Source: Calditrichia bacterium
Lineage (GTDB): Bacteria > Calditrichota > Calditrichia > RBG-13-44-9 > J075
NCBI GenBank assembly: GCA_020635015.1
Contig: JACKAP010000006.1
Location: forward strand, 124,001-188,000
Direction of reading: 5' to 3'
Length of the DNA stretch: 64,000 nt
The notes under the pieces are model-generated. The model was given only the letters and a program-made list of their open reading frames with translations, did not search any database and had not been told where the DNA came from. Shown piece by piece: positions 57,171 through 64,000 of this stretch. How positions within the stretch are numbered: position 1 is the first letter of the stretch; each line of letters opens with the position of its first letter. Made by a program: the position numbers and the translations under genes.

Positions 57171-60100
57171 ATGCGTAAAAAACTTAAAATAATTTTATTG
57201 GGATTATTAATCGGGATGACGGTGCTGATCGCCGCGCTGGCTGCGCTCTATACCTTTACCCCGCTGGTCGACCGGGCGATCCTGAAGGTGCTGAACCGTC
57301 TGTCCGGGGAGACGATCCAGATCGATTATCGCGCGATCTCCGGGAATCTATTCGGTACCATCCGCATCGATTCTCTGGAAGTGAGGACGCCGGATCACCG
57401 GCTGCGCTGCGTCCGGGCGGAGATCGATTATTCGCTGCTGGATGTGCTGAAAGGGCGCTACCGGGTGGGGCAACTGCTGTTGGTCGAGCCTGCTGCGGTG
57501 TTGGATTTTTCCCAACCGGACAGCCTGGCGCCGCCCGGCAGCGCCGCCCGGCCCATCGATTCGCTGTTGGCCGATCTCAAGCTGGGAAATCTACCCGACG
57601 TGCAGATAAACCGCCTGCTGGTGCAGGATGGCGATATACAGGTGCTCACTCCGCAAGAGACCGAGCAATTTCAGGATCTTCAATTGTCCCTCAGCGCCGC
57701 GGTATCACCGCAGCATATCGATCTCCAGCCTCAATATCTGCGCGGCAACTGGCGCAACCGCGATCTGAAAATCGATGATCTCTCCTTCCGTTTGACCGGC
57801 AATCAGCAGCGCCTGACTGTCAATCAGGTGAATGCGCGCATCCCGGGGGTTTATTTTGCCGGAAAGGGAGAGATCGAATTTGAACCGGCTTTCCGGGTAT
57901 TGTTTTTTCCGGATTCGCTGCGGACTGATCTGAAGGTCGTTCATGCTTTTTATCCGGCGTTCCCCTTTCAGTCCGGTTACCTCACTGCTGGCGGCCATCT
58001 GATGACCGAACCGGGGAAACTGGGCGAGTTCCGCGGTTCGCTGAAGTTGGGCGCTGAGCTGGACAGCCTGCATATCCGTTCGCTGCGCCTGGATTACCGC
58101 AAGACCGCCGACGAGCTTCTATTGGGAGATATTGCCCTGCGCTCGAACCTCGGCACCTGCAGCGGCAGTGCACGCATCGCCCCGCAGGGCATCAACCAGG
58201 TGCAGCTGAACTTCCGGGAACTTGACCCTTCCCGGGCCGGCCTGCTACAGACGCCGCTCAGCCTGAGCGGGCGCCTCAATTTCAATTTCCGGGAATGGAA
58301 TATCGACCAAATGGAGGGGGAAGGAAGACTGGAGCTCTTCAACCTCCAACTGGCAGACGCCCGGGCAGAGCGGGTGCAGTTGAACCTCGGCCTGCAGCAG
58401 GGCGACTGGGAGATCCGCCAGCCCTCCACCCTGCGCTTCGGCGAAGGGGCGTTGTTTACCCTGGCCGGCCATGTTTCCCGCGATCAGAATGTGGATCTGC
58501 GACTCACCAGCGAAGGCACCAACCTCGATACCCTGATGCAGCGCCTGGCCCTGAGTGAACTGGGGGGCTACAACGGCAGCGTCGATCTGCACATCACCGG
58601 CCCGCTGCGCGATCCCTCAGTGCAAGGGAACATCGATATTTCCCAGATCACCTACCGGGGCGAAAAAGTTGAGTTGAGCGGTATTTCCGGCAAAGCCGAT
58701 ATCGCCCATGTGCTCAACCGCAGCAATACCCGTTTCGGCAGCTTTGACCTGACAGTCGGCACCGGCTACTTTGGCAACCTCTTCCTGACCAACGGCCGGG
58801 TCAATCTGTTGTTCAGCCAGAACCGCATCGTGGCCAATCCTTTCCTGTTTTACAGCCGGGAGGATTCGATTACCGGCCGGGCTTATATCAGCCTGCAGGA
58901 CAGCCTGACCGACATTGCCCTGACCAATCTGGAAGTGTTTTTTGACCGCTACACGGTGCGCAGCGATTCGATCATTACCGCTCGCTGGAAAGCGGATACG
59001 CTCTTTGTCGATGCCTTCTCGATGACTGCCGGCGATTCCGGAAGCATCTCTTCCCGGGGATTCCTGGCCTTCGAGGGAAGCAGCGCCCTCTCCGGTGAGA
59101 TCCGTAATACCCGGATCGATCCTTTCAATGAGCGGCTGCTGTGGCAGCATGACCTGCGCGGGATGCTTGACGGTCAATGGGACCTCTATGGCGAGCTGGA
59201 CAACCCGGAGATCGATCTGCAACTGTTTCTGAAAGCGCTGAGCTTTGACAACTATCCGATCGGCAAAATCACCTCGGACCTTTCCCTGAAGGACGGGGGC
59301 CTGCAGATCAACGTCTTCGACCTGGAGAGCGGAAAAGATTCCTATCTTACCGTTAACGGCAGCATGGATATCCAGCTGTTTGGTGAGGAAGACGCCCGTA
59401 AATCCCTGAAAGACACTCCCTTGAACCTCAATGTCGTGCTGGGCAATTTCCGTCTGGAAGACTATGGTTTTCTCTATCAGACCCAATACCCGCTGTCGGG
59501 CAGCTTGACCGGGCGGCTGGACCTCGCCGGCACCCTGGGCAATCCCGCCGGCACCCTGGAGATCAGCGGCGATTCCCTGCGCTATGGCGATTATAAGTTT
59601 CCCTATCTAAGCGCCGTCAGCCGGATTGCGCCGGAGCGGCTCAGCCTGGAGCAGGCAACGGTCAATTTTCTCAACACCGAGGTGCACTTGAGCGGGGAAA
59701 AGCGTCTCCGCTGGCAGGAGGTCGAGTTTGACAGCTCGTTTGCCGAGCGATTGCTGGCGGATAAAAATTTCCGCCTCAGCATCGAGATCGACGAAGACAG
59801 TCTGAACTTCCTGAATGTGCTCAATCCGGAGCTGGAATCATTGATCGGAGACATCCGGGTGTCCGCCGAACTGGCTGGCGACTATGACCACCCGCGATTT
59901 ACCCGGGGCAACATCCAGGTGGTGAATGGGACCCTTTACCTCGCCAAGTATGAGAATGCGCTCAGCGATATCAATTTTACCGGCCATCTGAGCGGGGACA
60001 GCCTGCTGATCGATCAGATGCAGGCCCGTTCGCCCCGCAAGACCAGCGGGCGCAGCTTTCTGCGGCGCTGGTTTGCCAAAGTGCAGCGCTGGTTTTTTAC

Positions 60101-61193
60101 CCCCCAGGAAAACGGCGACATCACCGGCAGCGGTTATGTTGTGCTGAGCGAGATCGACCGGCCTAAGTTGGATCTGAGCATCAAAATGCGCGATGCCTAC
60201 TTCAATAATTTTATTGAAAATGTGGCGATTACCGCCAGTTCCGGCAATCTGCGCATCCAGGGACGCGACACCATCGCGGTGACGGGGGACGTGCTGGTCA
60301 AAGCCGGCACGGTATTAATCGATTTCGAAGAGCAGGAGAAGAACCTGCTGCTGGCGACCGATGTGCGGGAGACCCCGCCATACCTGCAGTATAACCTTAA
60401 CCTGGAAATTTTGCCCAATTTCAACATCCGCAGCGAAGATCTGCTCAATAGTTTCGATATGCAGATTGCCGGCAACCTGCGTATCCTCCAGGAACCGAAA
60501 GCCCTGCCGGAGATGTACGGAGTGCTGGAAACCAGCGGGAAATACTATATCCAGGGACAGGATTTCGATATCGAGAGCGGGCGGATCAATTTTGCCAATC
60601 CCAAGGAGCTGCCGGAACTCAATCTGGTTGCCAGAAAAGAGCGCAACAACCTGATCTTCAATCTCAATGTGCGCGGGAAGCTGGACAATCCGGAAAAAGA
60701 GATCGTGATCCAGGACGAGAACGGCCAAACCCTGCCTTATGTGGATGTCAAAGATCAGATGGCGCTGCTGCTGTTCGGGGTTACCTTCAACGATCTGGGC
60801 AGCGGCACTGCGTCGCGAATCGCCAATACCGGCGGCGAGGCGGTTACCCAGATCATGATCTCGCGGATCGAAGCGGAGGCGCGCACTTTTACCGGGCTGG
60901 ACCGCATTCGCCTCGACACCCAGGAAAGCTTCTTTACCAACCGGCTGAATCAGCCGTCCAGCCTGTCCCTGGGGAAATACCTGACGCCGAAGCTGTATTT
61001 AGAGTATAAATCACGCCTTTCATCTTCCGGCCTGGGCGGCGTGCCCGCGCCCAGCCTCAGTTGGGAGGCCGGCAACCGCATTTACCTGCAGTACCGGCTC
61101 AACCGCACCTGGTCTTTCTCGACATTTTACGAAAATACAGAAGAGGGAAATGGGAAAGTTAAATTTGATATCAACTGGCAGATCGGGTTTTAG
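57171..61193 (+). CDS. tamB: TamB-like translocation and assembly module protein (AsmA-like)
   Basis: 1340 aa. A single N-terminal membrane anchor (IILLGLLIGMTVLIAALAAL) is followed by a very long, repetitive beta-rich periplasmic region, as expected for the hydrophobic groove of the AsmA/TamB/VPS13-like family. The C-terminal DUF490 domain includes NIRSEDLLNSFDMQIAGNL, YGVLETSGKYYIQGQDFDIE, DNPEKEIVIQDENG and DQMALLLFG. TamB spans the periplasm and moves phospholipids or helps insert autotransporters. Its last 44 bp overlap the next gene, an Omp85 protein, which fits the TamA-TamB partnership. Confidence 0.92.
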   Translation: MRKKLKIILLGLLIGMTVLIAALAALYTFTPLVDRAILKVLNRLSGETIQIDYRAISGNLFGTIRIDSLEVRTPDHRLRCVRAEIDYSLLDVLKGRYRVGQLLLVEPAAVLDFSQPDSLAPPGSAARPIDSLLADLKLGNLPDVQINRLLVQDGDIQVLTPQETEQFQDLQLSLSAAVSPQHIDLQPQYLRGNWRNRDLKIDDLSFRLTGNQQRLTVNQVNARIPGVYFAGKGEIEFEPAFRVLFFPDSLRTDLKVVHAFYPAFPFQSGYLTAGGHLMTEPGKLGEFRGSLKLGAELDSLHIRSLRLDYRKTADELLLGDIALRSNLGTCSGSARIAPQGINQVQLNFRELDPSRAGLLQTPLSLSGRLNFNFREWNIDQMEGEGRLELFNLQLADARAERVQLNLGLQQGDWEIRQPSTLRFGEGALFTLAGHVSRDQNVDLRLTSEGTNLDTLMQRLALSELGGYNGSVDLHITGPLRDPSVQGNIDISQITYRGEKVELSGISGKADIAHVLNRSNTRFGSFDLTVGTGYFGNLFLTNGRVNLLFSQNRIVANPFLFYSREDSITGRAYISLQDSLTDIALTNLEVFFDRYTVRSDSIITARWKADTLFVDAFSMTAGDSGSISSRGFLAFEGSSALSGEIRNTRIDPFNERLLWQHDLRGMLDGQWDLYGELDNPEIDLQLFLKALSFDNYPIGKITSDLSLKDGGLQINVFDLESGKDSYLTVNGSMDIQLFGEEDARKSLKDTPLNLNVVLGNFRLEDYGFLYQTQYPLSGSLTGRLDLAGTLGNPAGTLEISGDSLRYGDYKFPYLSAVSRIAPERLSLEQATVNFLNTEVHLSGEKRLRWQEVEFDSSFAERLLADKNFRLSIEIDEDSLNFLNVLNPELESLIGDIRVSAELAGDYDHPRFTRGNIQVVNGTLYLAKYENALSDINFTGHLSGDSLLIDQMQARSPRKTSGRSFLRRWFAKVQRWFFTPQENGDITGSGYVVLSEIDRPKLDLSIKMRDAYFNNFIENVAITASSGNLRIQGRDTIAVTGDVLVKAGTVLIDFEEQEKNLLLATDVRETPPYLQYNLNLEILPNFNIRSEDLLNSFDMQIAGNLRILQEPKALPEMYGVLETSGKYYIQGQDFDIESGRINFANPKELPELNLVARKERNNLIFNLNVRGKLDNPEKEIVIQDENGQTLPYVDVKDQMALLLFGVTFNDLGSGTASRIANTGGEAVTQIMISRIEAEARTFTGLDRIRLDTQESFFTNRLNQPSSLSLGKYLTPKLYLEYKSRLSSSGLGGVPAPSLSWEAGNRIYLQYRLNRTWSFSTFYENTEEGNGKVKFDINWQIGF

Positions 61194-63105
61194 ATTTCTG
61201 ACGATACTGGCGGTACTGGCGGTGATCCTGTGCAGCGGCAGTACCCCGCTGCGGGCGGATACGGAGCTGAAGGTAAAGCGAGTCGTCATCACCGGGAATG
61301 CGACCTTCACCCGCGATCAGTTGGGGGATCTTCTGAAAGTCAAAAAAGGCAACGATTTCAAAGCCCAATTGATGCGCATCGATCAGATTCTGATCACCAA
61401 TTATTACACCCTGCGGGGTTTCCTGGATGTTTATGTGAGCAGCACGTTCCAGAAAAACGGTAAAGATATTACGGTGCAGTACGATATTATCGAAGGTCGC
61501 CGCTATTATCTGAAAGCGGTGGACATTCGGGGTAACGAATTATTTCCTGAAAACATCCTGCGCCGGGAGATCAAGATCGCTGCCGGTAAGCCATATAATA
61601 CCGCTGCAGTGCAGGAGGGATTGAACCAGATCGAATCCTTCTACCTTGACAACGGCAAGCCTTATGTTGTCTTTGAAACAGAAGAAGCCCGGGAAGACTC
61701 GCTGGTCACCTTCAAGCTGGCCATCAAGGAAGGAAAGACGGTGGTGGTCGAGCAGATCCGTTACGAGGGCCGCAAACGGGTCAAGGCGTTTTTAATGCGC
61801 CGGGAATTAGAGATCCGGAAGGGGGAAAATTATTCCCGTCTAAAGATCGAAACATCGCAGCGTAATCTGTACAGCACCGGGCTGTTCAAATTTGTCGATT
61901 ACCGGGTGATGCCGATCGCCAAGGATGAATCCCGGGTGGAGCTGGTATGGACGGTCGTCGAGAAAAAGCCGTTATGGTTGGGACTGCGTTTCGGGGTCGG
62001 ATATGAAGACCGTGCCACCACCGGTAATGTGACCACCTACGACTTTACCGCGGAAGCCGGTCACCGTAACCTCGCCGGCACTGCGCGCAGCGTGTCGGCC
62101 CGAATCGTGCCCTCCTTCTTTTACGGTCGCACCATCGAAAACGGCCGCCGCCGTTTGCTTAACCCCAAAAATGAGTATAGCTTTACCTATGTGGAGCCCT
62201 GGGTGCTCAACACCCGCACCCCCGGCACCATCCGGGTGGCCTATTCCCAGGAACAGGAACCGGTGGCGATCATTCCGATCACGATCTTCTCCGTCTCCGG
62301 CGATCTCAGTCATGTTTACAGCAACAGCTACTGGTCCTATACCGGGGGAATCTCCTATCAAAGCGTCGATATCAACCGCAATGCCGCCATCCCGCTCAAT
62401 TCCAATATCCGCCTGATCTACCAGGGCAACGACGATATTTTGGCCCTGTCCTTCAACCCCAAAAAAGATAAGCGCGATAATGTTATTCTAACCCAGCGTG
62501 GGTATGTAAGCGAGGTCCGCACCAAACTGGCCTACGCCAAAAGCCGGCCGACGGTGAACGGGATGATCGGCGAGCGGGTGGTGAGCACCTATTTTTTTAA
62601 GACGATCCTACAGTGGAGCCGTTACCAGGGATTCCGCTATAAGCCCAGCTGGGTGCTGGCCACCCGGGTGCGGGCGGGGGCGATTTTCGAATTGGGCCGG
62701 CCAGGGGCGATCCGTGAGTTTCCGACCACCGAGCGCTTTTACCTCGGAGGAGCATCCACCGTGCGGGGATATGCCGAGCAGATGATCGGGGAAGTCGACG
62801 AACTGGTGACGGAAGACGGTGAGCGGATCGCTCTGCCGGTCGGGGGTAAATACCAGCTGCTGATGAACGCGGAACTGCGCCTGCCCCTGTTCTGGCTGTT
62901 TTACGGCGAGATCTTCACCGATATCGGCAATATCTGGCAGCAGCGGAAAGACCTGGCGAATTTTTCCCTGAAGGCCGGCAGTGGGGCGGGGATCGCTTTC
63001 ATCACACCCTTCGGGCCGATCCGCTTCGATTACGGGCTGAAATGGTTCCCGGCAGCGGGGGAAAGCGCAGGCGATTTTCATATTGGAATATCGTTTGCAT
63101 TTTAA
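61150..63105 (+). CDS. tamA: Omp85-family outer-membrane protein (TamA/BamA-like)
   Basis: 651 aa. The signal peptide ends near LRA-D. POTRA domains (about 38-275) show the repeating pattern VKRVVITGNATFTRDQL, LKAVDIRGNELFPENILRR and VEQIRYEGRKRVKAFLMRRE, so three units, as in TamA (BamA has five). The C-terminal 16-strand barrel (about 280-651) has FYLGGASTVRGYAEQMIGEV with the conserved VRGY lid motif, FTDIGNIW and the terminal FHIGISFAF. It overlaps tamB by 44 bp, so the pair is co-translated. Some annotators would call it BamA; the neighbour and POTRA count favour TamA. Confidence 0.9.
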   Translation: MGKLNLISTGRSGFRFLTILAVLAVILCSGSTPLRADTELKVKRVVITGNATFTRDQLGDLLKVKKGNDFKAQLMRIDQILITNYYTLRGFLDVYVSSTFQKNGKDITVQYDIIEGRRYYLKAVDIRGNELFPENILRREIKIAAGKPYNTAAVQEGLNQIESFYLDNGKPYVVFETEEAREDSLVTFKLAIKEGKTVVVEQIRYEGRKRVKAFLMRRELEIRKGENYSRLKIETSQRNLYSTGLFKFVDYRVMPIAKDESRVELVWTVVEKKPLWLGLRFGVGYEDRATTGNVTTYDFTAEAGHRNLAGTARSVSARIVPSFFYGRTIENGRRRLLNPKNEYSFTYVEPWVLNTRTPGTIRVAYSQEQEPVAIIPITIFSVSGDLSHVYSNSYWSYTGGISYQSVDINRNAAIPLNSNIRLIYQGNDDILALSFNPKKDKRDNVILTQRGYVSEVRTKLAYAKSRPTVNGMIGERVVSTYFFKTILQWSRYQGFRYKPSWVLATRVRAGAIFELGRPGAIREFPTTERFYLGGASTVRGYAEQMIGEVDELVTEDGERIALPVGGKYQLLMNAELRLPLFWLFYGEIFTDIGNIWQQRKDLANFSLKAGSGAGIAFITPFGPIRFDYGLKWFPAAGESAGDFHIGISFAF

Positions 63106-63177
63106 TATAATTGGTAGTTACCGCTTTTTGTGTTAAATTACGCGACGTACGTTTGTGAACCAAGAACAGGAGACATT

Positions 63178-63987
63178 ATGGGCAGTCAGCAAAAAGATAA
63201 CGGGGCAAAATATGCATTGATCCTGGGCAGCAGCAGCGGCTTCGGTGCCGCCGCCGGCATTCGTCTGGCCGGGGAAGGATATCATATATTCGGGGTACAC
63301 CTGGACCGCCGTGCCACCATGCCGTTGGTGGAAGAGACGATCGCGAAAATCAAAAGCGCCGGGGGAGAGGCTACTTTTTACAATGCCAATGCCGCCGATG
63401 ATGAAAAACGTAAAGAAATCGTTGCCGATATCCGCCAGCGCCTGCCCCAGGGGCAATATGTCAAGATATTGATGCACAGCCTGGCCTTTGGTACGCTGAA
63501 ACCATTTATCGACAGCAGCCCGGAAGATTCCCTTACCAAGGCCAACATTACCATGACGCTGGATGTGATGGCCCATTCGCTGATCTATTGGACCCAGGAA
63601 CTCTACTGGCAGAATTTGCTGGGGCACGGATCGCGTATTTTTGCCATGACCAGCCACGGCAGCACCAGCGTGGTGCCGCATTATGGTGCGGTCTCTGCCG
63701 CCAAAGCCGCCCTGGAAGCGCATATTCGCCAACTGGCAATGGAACTGGGCAAGGCAGGGGTGACCGCCAATGCGCTGAAAGCCGGGGTGACGGAAACACC
63801 GGCGCTGAAGAAAATCCCCGGCAACCAGCGGATGATCGACACCGCCCTCTACCGCAACCCGGGCAAACGATTGACCACGCCGGAAGATGTGGCGGATGCG
63901 ATTGTAGCCCTTTCCAGCATGAACGCGCAATGGATCAACGGCGACGTGATTGCGGTCGATAACGCCGAAAACGTGATGGACGGATAA
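63178..63987 (+). CDS. FabL/FabI-like enoyl-ACP reductase (SDR superfamily)
   Basis: 269 aa from ATG with AGGAG 5 nt upstream; an earlier in-frame start lacks a site. The nucleotide loop GSSSGFGAAAGIRLA has the classical GxxxGxG spacing, while the active site reads YGAVSAAKAALEA, that is Tyr-x6-Lys as in enoyl-ACP reductases rather than Tyr-x3-Lys. HSLAFGTLKPFID and the C-terminal WINGDVIAVDNAENV are consistent. This mix is typical of FabL, the NADPH-dependent form reported to be little affected by triclosan. It would catalyse the last step of fatty-acid elongation. Only 13 bases follow before the window ends. Confidence 0.8.
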   Translation: MGSQQKDNGAKYALILGSSSGFGAAAGIRLAGEGYHIFGVHLDRRATMPLVEETIAKIKSAGGEATFYNANAADDEKRKEIVADIRQRLPQGQYVKILMHSLAFGTLKPFIDSSPEDSLTKANITMTLDVMAHSLIYWTQELYWQNLLGHGSRIFAMTSHGSTSVVPHYGAVSAAKAALEAHIRQLAMELGKAGVTANALKAGVTETPALKKIPGNQRMIDTALYRNPGKRLTTPEDVADAIVALSSMNAQWINGDVIAVDNAENVMDG

Positions 63988-64000
63988 GCAATATTAAATG

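Overview
The window is about 64 kb of fairly GC-rich bacterial chromosome, roughly 85-90% coding, with no rRNA, tRNA, transposase, phage gene or CRISPR array that I could see. It comes from a diderm with an LPS-type outer membrane: lpxB, lolA, an Omp85/TamA barrel with TamB, and an outer-membrane TolB-barrel fusion. One secreted carboxypeptidase ends in the YPNPFNP sorting tail typical of type IX-style secretion in the FCB superphylum. A Calditrichota/KSB1-like organism is my best guess from gene content, but this was not tested by phylogeny.

Layout. 0-8 kb: an alanine-dehydrogenase-like enzyme overlapping a polysaccharide deacetylase, a small MerR regulator, an AhpD-like protein, a pair of FHA-domain signalling proteins, a MarR-YceI pair and a PIG-L deacetylase. 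8-15.5 kb: RlpA lipoprotein, then a run of redox and electrophile-handling genes (flavin monooxygenase, SDR, KefF-like quinone reductase, KefC-like K+ efflux, MhqO-like dioxygenase, MhqD-like esterase). 15.6-28.5 kb: glgC, proline dehydrogenase, a three-gene envelope operon (metalloprotease-TolB-barrel fusion, beta-propeller lipoprotein, PEGA protein), an RluA-type synthase, a carboxypeptidase-regulatory-domain protein, htpG and a GNAT enzyme.

28.6-33.8 kb holds four co-directional genes that look like one polyphosphate module: a two-domain PPK2 (polyphosphate:AMP phosphotransferase), a CHAD-domain protein, an orphan ParA-type ATPase, and a SixA-type phosphatase with a lysine/alanine/proline-rich histone-H1-like tail. 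I propose a polyphosphate-granule organisation or segregation system; this is the main discovery candidate. 34-39 kb is a conserved translation block (rplM-rpsI-rpsB-tsf-pyrH-frr) followed by lpxB. 39.9-44.9 kb is a cytochrome c maturation operon (ccmABCDEF) whose CcmE carries the CxxxY haem-binding variant instead of histidine and which has no ccmH. 45-51.9 kb: rhodanese, secreted M14 carboxypeptidase, ftsK-lolA. 52-63.1 kb: a Wzc-like tyrosine kinase with a tyrosine-packed tail, two nucleotide-sugar dehydrogenases, then overlapping tamB-tamA. A FabL-like enoyl reductase ends the window.

The intergenic DNA is unusual. Many gaps contain an inverted repeat. Several are perfect 21-26 bp stems with 7-9 nt loops and unrelated arm sequences, three of them in divergent promoter regions where a terminator is not expected. 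Other gaps hold dispersed families (a GCATGGG palindromic element in three copies, a CATTGCGAG element in four, a GGATGAA heptamer array in three), and several genes terminate inside these repeats.
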